Shown: positions 23,506-30,702 of the stretch, piece after piece
Layout: every line of letters begins with the position of its first letter
Numbering within the stretch: position 1 is the stretch's first letter
Source: JBFWVD01 sp050246915
GTDB lineage: Bacteria; Actinomycetota; Acidimicrobiia; Acidimicrobiales; Ilumatobacteraceae
NCBI GenBank assembly: GCA_050246915.1
Contig: JBFWVD010000052.1
Span: 1-33,305, forward strand
Direction: 5' to 3'
DNA length: 33,305 nt
The notes under the pieces: model-generated
Seen by the model: the letters and a program-made list of their open reading frames with translations, nothing else
What the model was told of the DNA's origin: nothing
The model's database searches: none
Made by a program: the position numbers and the translations under genes

Positions 23506-23536
23506 CGAGAAATCTTCTCGACGGCATCGCTACGGT
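23506..23536 (+). promoter_or_regulatory. Candidate operator and leaderless promoter of tag
   Basis: CGAGAA (23506-23511) and TTCTCG (23515-23520) are inverted around ATC and lie where a -35 box would be. TACGGT at 23531-23536 resembles a -10 box and is followed six bases later by the ATG with no ribosome site, which fits a leaderless transcript. The palindrome is not the usual actinobacterial LexA box. The regulator is unknown. Confidence 0.35.
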
Positions 23537-23542
23537 AACCAC

Positions 23543-24399
23543 ATGACCGATTGGGCCGTGATGGCGACCGTTGCTGGTGACGATGGCGCCCCGCGGTGCC
23601 CCTGGTGCATCTCGACACCGGACTACGTCGCGTATCACGACGACGAATGGGGCCGAGCCGTCATCGACGACACTCGGCTGTACGAGAAGATCTGCCTCGA
23701 AGGGTTCCAGTCCGGGCTGTCGTGGTTGACGATCCTGCGTAAGCGTCCTGGGTTTCGAGCCGCGTTCGCCGGGTTCGATCCGCTCACGGTGTCCCGCTTC
23801 GACGACAGCGACATCGAGCGTCTGGTGAATGACGCGTCCATCGTGCGACATCGGGGCAAGATCGAGGCGGCCATCAACAACGCCTCTGCGGTGTTGCGGA
23901 CCCAAGATGCCCATGGCTCCTTGGCGACCTTCGTGTGGTCNNNNNNNNNNNNNNNNNNNNNNNNNNNNNNNNNNNNNNNNNNNNNNNNNNNNNNNNNNNN
24001 NNNNNNNNNNNNNNNNNNNNNNNNNNNNNNNNNNNNNNNNTCGAGCGTCTGGTGAATGACGCGTCCATCGTGCGACATCGGGGCAAGATCGAGGCGGCCA
24101 TCAACAACGCCTCTGCGGTGTTGCGGACCCAAGATGCCCATGGCTCCTTGGCGACCTTCGTGTGGTCGTTCGAGCCGGACCGCGCTCGACCCGCCCCGGC
24201 CAAGCTCGGCGACGTCCAAGCGACGAGCCCAGAGTCGACCGCCATGTCGAAGGCCATGCGCAAGTTGGGGTTCAAGTTCGTCGGGCCGACCACGATGTAC
24301 GCCGCCATGCAGTCGCTGGGGCTCGTCAACGATCACCTGGCCGGCTGCCATGTCCGTGATGCCTGCGAACGCGACCGGGCGGTTGTCACCATCAGATGA
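23543..24399 (+). CDS. tag: DNA-3-methyladenine glycosylase I, interrupted by an assembly gap
   Basis: Tag removes 3-methyladenine from alkylated DNA in base excision repair. The reading frame is broken by 100 N (23941-24040), but the 127 bases before the gap recur exactly after it. Removing one copy and the N leaves 630 bases, an intact frame of 209 residues (E. coli Tag has 187). In that joined protein the zinc ligands are Cys19, His32, His189 and Cys193. The catalytic-site glutamate is Glu53 in CLEGFQSGLSW, and VRHRGKI, FVWSF and GFKFVGPTT are family hallmarks. It is therefore a normal gene, not a pseudogene. The transcript appears leaderless, and a strong hairpin overlaps its stop. Confidence 0.93.
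23814..24167. other. Scaffold gap (100 N) flanked by an exact 127-bp duplication
   Basis: Bases 23814-23940 are identical to 24041-24167, on either side of 100 N. The duplicate lies inside tag, and collapsing it restores the frame. A length of 127 equals the largest k-mer commonly used by de Bruijn assemblers, so the two contigs probably overlap by one k-mer and were joined with a standard gap instead of being merged. Confidence 0.9.
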
Positions 24400-24408
24400 C
24401 AACCGCCC
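24377..24408. terminator. Hairpin terminator overlapping the tag stop codon
   Basis: GGGCGGTTGTCA (24377-24388) and TGACAACCGCCC (24397-24408) form a perfect 12-bp stem with an 8-base loop. The tag stop codon is the first three bases of the right arm. It serves the convergent tag and SDR genes. Confidence 0.75.
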
Positions 24409-24447
24409 AGAGCGCACCTCAGGTGAGTGCGGTCAATTCAACTTGAC

Positions 24448-25305
24448 TCAGCCCTTGTAGGGGTTGAACTTCGTGTACCCACCACCGTCGACGCGCAGCT
24501 GCATGCCGGTCACGTAGCGGGCCTCGTCGGAGGCGAGGAACAGCACGGCGTTCGAGATGTCCTGCGGCTCCACCAGCGGCACGCCCATCGGGATGAGCGA
24601 CGGATAGCGCTCGAGGGCCTGTTCCCGGGTCGGGTTCTCGATGTCGGGGCAGAAGGTGTTGTACATCTGCTGATGGTTCATGAGCATGGTGTTGCAGCTC
24701 GTGGGGTGGATGCAGTTGGCCCGGATGCCCGAGGGCGCCAGTTGCAGGGCGAGGTCGTGCATGAACTGGGCGATCATCTTCTTGGCGAAGCTGTAGCCGG
24801 CGCCGCCGGGACCGGCATTGGGATCGTCGGTCGAGTTGGGCAGGAAGGCGACCATCGATCCGGTCGCCATCACCGAGCCGCCCGCCTTCATGTGTGGAAG
24901 CGCCGCGTGAATGGCGTTGAAGACACCGAGCAGGTTCACGTCGACGACGTCGATCCACGCTTGGTAGGGCTTGTCACCGCCGAGCGGGCAGATGCCGGCG
25001 TTGGCCACCACCACGTCGAGATGGCCGAACTCGGTGATGCCATCGGCGACGACCTTCTCGAGCGCGTCGCGTGAGCGCACATCGGCCTGCACCGCCAGGA
25101 TGCGACGGTCGAGGGCTTCGACCTGCTTGACGGTCTCGGCCAGATCCTCGGGCGTGGCATTGGGATAGTTGTAGGCGACGTTGTCGTTGCAGACGTCCAC
25201 GGCGATGATGTCGGCGCCTTCGCGGGCCAGCGTGATGGCATGGCTGCGGCCTTGCCCTCGTGCTGCTCCGGTGATCAGTGCCACTTTTCCCGATACACGA
25301 CCCAT
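24448..25305 (-). CDS. Mycofactocin-coupled-type SDR oxidoreductase, copy A
   Basis: The 285 residues are a textbook member of the mycofactocin-coupled SDR family. GAARGQGRSHAI is at 13-24 and the family insertion at about 38-70 (VDVCNDNVAYNYP to LDRRILAVQADVR). ANAG is at 101-104, and the tetrad is Asn124 (VNLLG), Ser150, Tyr171 and Lys175. Family members resemble carveol dehydrogenase and keep a tightly bound NAD that is re-oxidised by mycofactocin. The closest relative in the window is the gene at 31610, similar along the full length. AGGGGA lies upstream of ATG 25305. The leader carries a TAGATT box and a hairpin. The alcohol substrate is unknown. Confidence 0.93.
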   Translation of the reverse strand: MGRVSGKVALITGAARGQGRSHAITLAREGADIIAVDVCNDNVAYNYPNATPEDLAETVKQVEALDRRILAVQADVRSRDALEKVVADGITEFGHLDVVVANAGICPLGGDKPYQAWIDVVDVNLLGVFNAIHAALPHMKAGGSVMATGSMVAFLPNSTDDPNAGPGGAGYSFAKKMIAQFMHDLALQLAPSGIRANCIHPTSCNTMLMNHQQMYNTFCPDIENPTREQALERYPSLIPMGVPLVEPQDISNAVLFLASDEARYVTGMQLRVDGGGYTKFNPYKG

Positions 25306-25332
25306 GATTGGAAATCCCCTTTCGTGCGGCTA

Positions 25333-25358
25333 CCCCCGTGGCGCCGGGGGCGAATCTA
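25333..25358 (-). promoter_or_regulatory. Candidate -10 box plus leader hairpin of SDR copy A
   Basis: On the minus strand TAGATT (25358-25353) is followed two bases later by CCCCCG and CGGGGG (25350-25333), a 6-bp stem with a 6-base loop, then the ribosome site. The same arrangement precedes the genes starting at 32464 and 30584. No clear -35 box is seen; GTGACC lies 18 bases upstream of TAGATT. Confidence 0.35.
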
Positions 25359-25378
25359 TGCGACGACCTGTGGGCGGG

Positions 25379-25849
25379 TCACGTAGCGGGTGTGACCGGG
25401 GTGAACAGCGGGACGAACACACCGGAGCGCTCGGTGAACAACACCCGAACGGGCAGGCCGATCGTCACGGTTGTCGGGTGGGCAGGGACAGGGTCGGGGA
25501 CGACGAGACTGCTCGCTGCGACCGGATCGATCTCGACGAGGCTGCTGGTGAGACGCAACCCCGGTTGCTCTGCCAGTTCGACCAGCACGATCACGTACGG
25601 CACGAGCTGCTCGGGCGACCACTGCTGATGGTTGACGGTGAAGCTGTGCACGATGCCACGCCCCGACAGCGGCTGTGGCGTGACATCTCGCGACAGGCAC
25701 TCGGTGCACACCGGCGCCGGCGGATGGATCCAGAAACCGCAGCCGGCGCATCGCAGCATGCGCAAGACGCCATCGCTCCCGGACTCCCAGAAGAACCGCG
25801 AATGCGGATCAGGGACGGGCAACAGCATCGGTTCCCAAGCGTCGCTCAC
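25379..25849 (-). CDS. DUF35 Zn-ribbon/OB-fold acyl-CoA-associated protein
   Basis: The 156 residues begin with a rubredoxin-like zinc ribbon (Cys34, Cys37, Cys48, Cys51 in CAGCG and CTEC) followed by an OB fold at about 63-130 (GRGIVHSFTVNHQQW onward). DUF35 proteins partner thiolase-like or MaoC-type enzymes, for example in steroid side-chain degradation and polyketide assembly. No thiolase gene is in the window. The start is uncertain: GTG 25849 and ATG 25828 both fit, and the longer frame from 25894 runs through a palindrome that is more likely regulatory. It is divergent from the luciferase-like gene at 25955, and its stop lies 73 bp upstream of SDR copy A on the same strand. Confidence 0.85.
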   Translation of the reverse strand: MSDAWEPMLLPVPDPHSRFFWESGSDGVLRMLRCAGCGFWIHPPAPVCTECLSRDVTPQPLSGRGIVHSFTVNHQQWSPEQLVPYVIVLVELAEQPGLRLTSSLVEIDPVAASSLVVPDPVPAHPTTVTIGLPVRVLFTERSGVFVPLFTPVTPAT

Positions 25850-25866
25850 GAACGCACCGTAACGAA

Positions 25867-25892
25867 GCTCACGGTGAGCGATCACCGTGAGC
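25867..25892. promoter_or_regulatory. Perfect 11-bp palindrome between divergent genes
   Basis: GCTCACGGTGA (25867-25877) and TCACCGTGAGC (25882-25892) are exact inverted arms around GCGA. The site lies 17 bp from the DUF35 start (GTG 25849) and 62 bp from the luciferase-like gene start. TATGGT at 25910-25915, 17 bp to the right, could be the -10 box of the rightward gene, placing the palindrome over its -35 region. It is a strong candidate operator for both genes. Confidence 0.5.
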
Positions 25893-25954
25893 ACGGTAGC
25901 GGTGCGGTCTATGGTCGCACTGAGACGATCGTGAGTACGACACTGGGGGTCTTG

Positions 25955-26800
25955 ATGAAGGTCGGTCTGTCATTGGGCATGCTGCACCCGGCACTGTGGA
26001 TCGAAGCGACGCAGCTGGCCGATTCCCTCGGGTACGAGTCGGTGTGGTTGCCCGAGCATCTGGTGATGCCGGTAGTGGCCAGCGGGAGCCCGAACGCCGG
26101 CGAGGATCATCCACCGGTGCCGCCGGACATCCAGGTGTTCGACGTGTTCGCGTACATGGCATTCCTCGCGGCGCGCACATCGACGATCCGTCTCGGGACC
26201 AACGTCTACAACATCGGTCTGCGCCATCCGTTCTCGACCGCTCGAGCCATCAGCACCATCGACCAACTCTCCGGTGGCCGCATCGAGTTCGGCATCGGGG
26301 CCAGCTGGATGGAGCAGGAGTGGAACGCTGTCCAACTCGACTTCTCGACGCGGGGTCGACGGATCGATGAGACCCTCGATATCTGCCAGCGGCTCTGGAA
26401 CGACGATGTGATCGAACACCACGGAGAGTTCTTCGACTTCGACCCGGTGATGTTCGAACCCAAACCAGTCCAGCGTCCGCGGCCGCCGATCCACATCGGA
26501 GGTGACGCCAAGCCGGCCCTGCGTCGTTGCGCGTTGCGCGCCGATGGATGGATGCCGCTCAACACACCGATGGAAGCGATCGCTGCAGGACGCGCCGAGA
26601 TCGAGTCGATGATGATCGATGCCGGGCGGGCTGGTCGTGTGGAGGTGAGTTACGACGTCGACGTGCTCGGCGTCGACAGCCTGGACCGCTTCGCCGACGC
26701 AGGGATCGATCGCATCACCATCCATCCCTGGGCCCGGATGCGCGAGGCGCTCGACGGGATCAAGCGCTTCGCCGACGAACACGACCTGGGCGGGGCCTGA
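25955..26800 (+). CDS. Luciferase-like monooxygenase family, probable F420-dependent oxidoreductase
   Basis: The 281 residues form a bacterial luciferase-type TIM barrel resembling the Rv2161c group (TIGR03619, as I recall) of probable F420-dependent enzymes. Supporting segments are ESVWLPEHLVMP (28-39), the TIRLGTNVYNIGLRHPF stretch, GGRIEFGIGASWMEQE and PPIHIGGDA. The cofactor could instead be FMN, since the family is mixed. GGGGG lies upstream of ATG 25955. Its stop is directly adjacent to the stop of the convergent crotonase with no space for a terminator. It is one of two such enzymes in this locus, the other starting at 28610. Confidence 0.88.
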   Translation: MKVGLSLGMLHPALWIEATQLADSLGYESVWLPEHLVMPVVASGSPNAGEDHPPVPPDIQVFDVFAYMAFLAARTSTIRLGTNVYNIGLRHPFSTARAISTIDQLSGGRIEFGIGASWMEQEWNAVQLDFSTRGRRIDETLDICQRLWNDDVIEHHGEFFDFDPVMFEPKPVQRPRPPIHIGGDAKPALRRCALRADGWMPLNTPMEAIAAGRAEIESMMIDAGRAGRVEVSYDVDVLGVDSLDRFADAGIDRITIHPWARMREALDGIKRFADEHDLGGA

Positions 26801-27589
26801 CTATCGACCTTTCCAGTTCGGGGCTCGCTTCTCGGTGAAGGCGCGGGCGCCTTCCTTGGCGTCTTCAGACGCCGCGACGCCCGGGTTCACCTCATCGACC
26901 TTGGCCCATCCATCGGCGGCGGTGCCGTCAGCCGCGGCGCGCAGCGCCTGTTTGATGGCCATGGCGGCCAACGGCGCGTTGGCGGCGATGCGTCGAGCGA
27001 GATCGACCGCCGTCGTCAAGACCTCGGGCCCTGGGACAACGGCGTTGACCAGGCCGAGCGACATGGCTCGCGCCGCAGTGAACAGTTCCCCGGTGAGTGC
27101 CAGTTCGAAGGCGATCGCCGGCGGGATGCGACGTGGCAACAACGTGCCACCGCCCCCGGGGACCAGACCCACCTTCACCTCGGGGACCCCGAAGCGGGCG
27201 TGCTCGGCGACCACCGCCATGTCGCACCCGAGCATGAGTTCGAAGCCGCCGCCCACCGCCGCGCCGTTCACGGCGGCCACGGTCGGCTTGCGCACACCGA
27301 CACGCTGGAAATCGATGAAGCGCTGATCGATGGCGAGATGCTCGCCCTGCTTCACTTCGCTGAACGCCCGCAGATCCATGCCGGCACAGAAGATCTTCTC
27401 CCCGGCCGCGGCGAGCACGATGGCGCGAACCGACGGATCGTTGTCGGCCTCTTCGAAGCAGTCGCCGAATGCACATGCCAGATCCGAGTCGATCGTGTTC
27501 GCGGCATGGGGCCGGTTCATGGTGATGACCGCGACCCCATCGGCCACCGAATAGAGCACGGTGTTGTTGTCCGGATCCTTGGTCGTCAT
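26801..27589 (-). CDS. Enoyl-CoA hydratase/isomerase family protein (crotonase)
   Basis: The 262 residues have the full crotonase fold. CAGMD (68-72) and GAAVGGGFE (109-117) form the oxyanion hole. Glu117 and Glu137 (VPE) match both catalytic glutamates of hydratases. AFTEKRAPNWKGR closes the protein. It should hydrate a 2-enoyl-CoA, substrate unknown. The ATG at 27589 follows the stop of the HIBADH-like gene by one base, so the two form an operon. The ribosome site AGGGAAAG lies inside the upstream gene. It is the second crotonase in the window and is clearly distinct from the one at 218. Confidence 0.92.
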   Translation of the reverse strand: MTTKDPDNNTVLYSVADGVAVITMNRPHAANTIDSDLACAFGDCFEEADNDPSVRAIVLAAAGEKIFCAGMDLRAFSEVKQGEHLAIDQRFIDFQRVGVRKPTVAAVNGAAVGGGFELMLGCDMAVVAEHARFGVPEVKVGLVPGGGGTLLPRRIPPAIAFELALTGELFTAARAMSLGLVNAVVPGPEVLTTAVDLARRIAANAPLAAMAIKQALRAAADGTAADGWAKVDEVNPGVAASEDAKEGARAFTEKRAPNWKGR

Positions 27590-27590
27590 G

Positions 27591-28445
27591 TCAATTCGTC
27601 TTTCCCTGGTTGACGAGCTTTCCCGGTGCCAGCATGAACTCGAGTGAGTGCTTCGAGAGCAATGAGATGATCTCGGTGTCCTCATCGAGCGAGCTCATGA
27701 CGTCGAGGAACAGCCCACAGTCCTTACGCAGCAGCGACTCGGCGAACGGCAGCTGAGCGGCCTGGGCCGTGGCCGCGTTCTGCATGGCGAAGCTCTGACC
27801 GCTGGAGGCCTGCACCACCTGCGCCAGTGCTACTCGGTCGAGCCCGAAGCTCTCGCCGGCATCGAGCAGTCGCAACGCCGTGCCGAAGTTGATGGTGAAG
27901 ATGACGTTGTTGACGAGCTTCGCCAGCTGCCCGGAGCCGATCGGCCCGAGCCAGATCGGGTTGGTGGCGAAGGTGTCCAACACCGGGAGCACCGTGTCGA
28001 ACGCGGCCTTGTCGCCGCCGACCATGACGGCCATCTCGCCGGCCGCGGCACGGATGCGACCGCCGCTCACCGGCGCGTCGAGCACGATCACGGACCGCTC
28101 GGCACCGAGTTGCGTGAGCTGCTGGCAGTGCGCCGGTGATGCCGTCGAGTGGATGAGCACGATCGTCCCGGGGCGGGCAGTGGCCAAGATGCCGCCGTCC
28201 CCGAGCATCACTGCGTCGACATCGTCGTCGGTGCGCACGCACACGCCGATCACGTCGTTGGTCGATGCCAACTCCGCCAGCGATGAGGCGTATGTCGCCG
28301 CCGAGTCGGCAAAGGGAGCGAGCGCTTCCGCGCGTCGGGCGTACAGCATGGTGGCGAACCCGCCGTCGACGATGCGGCGCGCGATCGGGCCGCCCTGATC
28401 GCCCACCCCCACGAACCCGACCTTCAGCGCTGCGCTGTTCCCCAC
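27591..28445 (-). CDS. 3-hydroxyisobutyrate dehydrogenase-like NAD(P) oxidoreductase, copy A
   Basis: The 284 residues form a beta-hydroxyacid dehydrogenase. The Rossmann loop is GFVGVGDQGG (10-19), the substrate motif DAPVSGG is at 123-129, and the catalytic lysine Lys176 lies in GSGQLAKLVNN. It oxidises a 3-hydroxy acid such as 3-hydroxyisobutyrate, or reduces the aldehyde; the substrate is not evident. The GDQGG variant of the loop places it outside the core MmsB group. The start is GTG 28445 with GAGG five bases upstream. It is the first gene of a two-gene operon with the crotonase and is divergent from the luciferase-like gene at 28610. Confidence 0.88.
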   Translation of the reverse strand: MGNSAALKVGFVGVGDQGGPIARRIVDGGFATMLYARRAEALAPFADSAATYASSLAELASTNDVIGVCVRTDDDVDAVMLGDGGILATARPGTIVLIHSTASPAHCQQLTQLGAERSVIVLDAPVSGGRIRAAAGEMAVMVGGDKAAFDTVLPVLDTFATNPIWLGPIGSGQLAKLVNNVIFTINFGTALRLLDAGESFGLDRVALAQVVQASSGQSFAMQNAATAQAAQLPFAESLLRKDCGLFLDVMSSLDEDTEIISLLSKHSLEFMLAPGKLVNQGKTN

Positions 28446-28473
28446 GTCGACCTCTTTCGTTGCTGTCCCCGCT

Positions 28474-28490
28474 GGCTCCTGCTCGGAGCC
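28474..28490 (-). promoter_or_regulatory. Short leader hairpin of the HIBADH-like copy A gene
   Basis: GGCTCC and GGAGCC form a 6-bp stem with a 5-base loop, ending 28 bases before the GTG start. The stem sequence is the same as in the leader at 32484-32501. No TAGATT-like box is seen next to it. Confidence 0.3.
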
Positions 28491-28563
28491 GAAGCTGTCA
28501 TCATGGCTGGCCGGGTCGCCTCGGGCGAAAGCCAGCTAGGCCCGTTGGGTCGAGCCGTTCGCC

Positions 28564-28575
28564 GACCACGTGGTC
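28564..28575. promoter_or_regulatory. Perfect 12-bp palindrome upstream of a luciferase-like gene
   Basis: GACCACGTGGTC is fully self-complementary and lies 34 bp before the gene start, in the 164-bp divergent region. It could be an operator for either neighbour. GACGAT at 28584-28589 could be a weak -10 box. Confidence 0.4.
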
Positions 28576-28609
28576 CGCAGCCACGACGATGTTCCCCAGG
28601 AGTGTGCAG

Positions 28610-29587
28610 ATGTCCGAGCCCACCACACCCACTGCGTCCCGCGATGACGTGACCTTCGGGGTGTACCTCCCACAGTTGGCCTTCGACTACTCGGCAATGC
28701 TGGACCGTGCCTTGACCATCGAGGCGCTGGGCATCGATCAACTGTGGCTGTTCGACCATCTCTATGGACCGGGACTGCCGGGGGTCGATGCTCTGGAGGG
28801 ATGGACGCTGGCGACGGCGCTACTCGCTCGGACCGAACGCCTCCGCGTCGGGCACCTGGTGTTGTGCACCAACTTCCGCCACCCCGGACTCACCGCCAAG
28901 ATGATCGCTGCTGCCGACCTGATCTCGTCGGGTCGACTGGAGGTCGGGCTGGGCAGCGGGTCGTACGAGCAGGAGCACCACGAAGCGGGGCTGCCGTGGG
29001 GGTCGTTCGCCGAACGCAGCGAGCGCCTGGCCGAGTCGCTGCAGATCATCACGCAGATGCTCGACACCGGCATGGGCAACTTCACTGGAAAGCACTTCAC
29101 GGTGAAGGACCTGCCGTGCCTGCCCCGTCCGTATGTGAACGGCGACCGCACGCGGCCCCGCATCCACATCGGTGGGTTCGGACCGCGGCACACGATGCCA
29201 CTGGTGGCTCGATTCGCCGACGTGTGGAACCTCCCCACCTACGCCACGACGAGAGCGGTCGAGACCGCGGCACGACTCGACGAGTTGTGCGCCGAGATCG
29301 GTCGCGATCGGGCGTCCATCCGCCGTTCACAACAAGCGGTGCTCGTGTTGGTGGAGTCGGAGTCGGAGATCGCTGCCGCCACCGAGATGGCCGAGCGTCG
29401 GTACAAGGGACCCGGATTCTCCGTGCGCGAAGGCGGCTACATCGGTACGCCCGACATGATCGTCAATCGCATCGAGGAGATGCGGGCCCTGGGCTTCTCG
29501 GAGTTCATGTTCTTCTTCGCCGATCGGGCCACCGATCGTTCGCTGCAGCTGTTCTCCCGCGAGGTGATGGGAGCGTTCCGGAGCTGA
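28610..29587 (+). CDS. Luciferase-like monooxygenase family, probable F420-dependent oxidoreductase
   Basis: The 325 residues form a luciferase-type barrel. Supporting segments are IDQLWLFDHLYGPG, ERLRVGHLVLCTNFRHP, GRLEVGLGSGSYEQEHHEAG and RIHIGGFGP. It is longer than the paralogue at 25955 and not a recent copy. The cofactor is probably F420, but FMN is possible. AGGAG at 28598-28602 supports ATG 28610; ATG 28589 in the same frame lacks one. It lies between two divergent or convergent catabolic genes and is followed by a strong terminator. It may reduce or oxygenate an intermediate of the local pathway. Confidence 0.88.
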   Translation: MSEPTTPTASRDDVTFGVYLPQLAFDYSAMLDRALTIEALGIDQLWLFDHLYGPGLPGVDALEGWTLATALLARTERLRVGHLVLCTNFRHPGLTAKMIAAADLISSGRLEVGLGSGSYEQEHHEAGLPWGSFAERSERLAESLQIITQMLDTGMGNFTGKHFTVKDLPCLPRPYVNGDRTRPRIHIGGFGPRHTMPLVARFADVWNLPTYATTRAVETAARLDELCAEIGRDRASIRRSQQAVLVLVESESEIAAATEMAERRYKGPGFSVREGGYIGTPDMIVNRIEEMRALGFSEFMFFFADRATDRSLQLFSREVMGAFRS

Positions 29588-29610
29588 TCGGTGTGTCGTC
29601 GGGTGGAGCG

Positions 29611-29650
29611 TCGCTGCTGCCGCGATGTGTCGTGAACGCGGCAGCAGCGA
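29611..29650. terminator. Bidirectional terminator hairpin
   Basis: TCGCTGCTGCCGC (29611-29623) and GCGGCAGCAGCGA (29638-29650) form a perfect 13-bp stem with a 14-base loop. It lies between the convergent luciferase-like and VOC genes. Confidence 0.7.
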
Positions 29651-29654
29651 TCGT

Positions 29655-30584
29655 TCAGACCTTCTTGAGCGTGTCGGGCGGACGTCCCACGAACTCGTAG
29701 AGGATGTCGTCGGGATCGTTGAGGAATGCCAGCCACAGATCGAGTTGGGCCGCCACGTTCAAGATGGTGTGGATGGGCCCGCGGAGGAACTCGGTGCCAG
29801 CGGCCGACATGGCGTCCATCGCCGCTTTCGTGTCGTACACGTGGAGCGCGCAACGGAAGATGCCGGCATGGTTGGGGCAGTCGTAGTGCGCTCCGTGGGA
29901 CACCGGGTTGATCCATTGGATCAAGATGACTTCGAACGGCTCGTCGGGCAGGCGCAGACGAGCGGCCTTGCCCTCACCGATGCCGTCGTAGCCGACGAAC
30001 GAAGGACTGTCGACGTCGACACGCTCGAGGAGCGAGAACCCGAGGTTCTCGTACCACGCGATGGACTTCTCGAGATCGGCGCACGTGATGCGCATGTGGC
30101 GCATCTGTGAGGGGCCGGCGGTGAGCGTGGGATCCTCCACCAACTCGAAGGTGCCGCCCCACGGATCGACGATCGTGGTCCACACCGGACCGAACGGCGA
30201 TGACTCGGTGGCGATGACCTTCACGCCGTGGACCATCATCTTGTCGAGCACGGCGTCGATGCTGGGCACGGTGAAGCCGACCGACTTGATGCCGCGCTCG
30301 AACGGATCGAGCGATGGCGTTCCCACCAGAGGCGGGTCCACCCAATCCTGGATCTCGATGGCCGGGCTGACCTTGCCGCCCCGGTAGTCGTAGATGAACG
30401 AAGCGGAGCCTTCCACCTCGTCGAGTCCCAAGAGCTCACCTGGTCCGCGCTCGGTCGGTGTGCGCATGACGTTGCGGACACCGAGCGTCTCGACGAAGAA
30501 GTCCGTCACCGGATTCACGTCCTCGACGACGTAGCAGATGTGCAGGAAACGACGCGCGGGATGTAGCAGGCTGTCGTCGGTCAT
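29655..30584 (-). CDS. Two-domain VOC (glyoxalase/extradiol dioxygenase-like) protein
   Basis: The 309 residues contain two vicinal-oxygen-chelate units at about 12-152 and 160-300. Candidate metal ligands are His15 (FLHICYVV) and Glu147 (FELVED) in the first, and His163 (MRHMRI) and the Glu of LYEFVG in the second. Two-domain VOC proteins include extradiol ring-cleavage dioxygenases and methylmalonyl-CoA epimerase-like enzymes. Without clear catalytic histidines of type I dioxygenases the activity stays open. GGGGGA upstream sets ATG 30584, well inside the longest frame. It lies 118 bp downstream of HIBADH-like copy B on the same strand and has its own candidate promoter. Confidence 0.85.
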   Translation of the reverse strand: MTDDSLLHPARRFLHICYVVEDVNPVTDFFVETLGVRNVMRTPTERGPGELLGLDEVEGSASFIYDYRGGKVSPAIEIQDWVDPPLVGTPSLDPFERGIKSVGFTVPSIDAVLDKMMVHGVKVIATESSPFGPVWTTIVDPWGGTFELVEDPTLTAGPSQMRHMRITCADLEKSIAWYENLGFSLLERVDVDSPSFVGYDGIGEGKAARLRLPDEPFEVILIQWINPVSHGAHYDCPNHAGIFRCALHVYDTKAAMDAMSAAGTEFLRGPIHTILNVAAQLDLWLAFLNDPDDILYEFVGRPPDTLKKV

Positions 30585-30602
30585 TGGTCCCCCTAGCTCG
30601 GC

Positions 30603-30634
30603 CGCATCGACGCGATGCGCACTGGCGGATTCTA
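30603..30634 (-). promoter_or_regulatory. Candidate -10 box plus leader hairpin of the VOC gene
   Basis: On the minus strand TAGAAT (30634-30629) is followed nine bases later by CGCATC and GATGCG (30619-30603), a 6-bp stem with a 5-base loop. The ribosome site and the ATG follow. The arrangement matches the leaders of the two mycofactocin-type SDR genes nearby. Confidence 0.4.
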
Positions 30635-30702
30635 ACGATCCGGTCAGGTCGGCTGCGAAGAGGCCGGGCGCCGCACTCGAGGCAGAGCCCAGCCACCGGT
30701 GT

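Noticed and set aside
23543..24399. tag as a pseudogene or tandem partial duplication
   Set aside because: The 127-bp duplicate abuts the N gap exactly, and removing it gives an intact gene, so it is an assembly effect.
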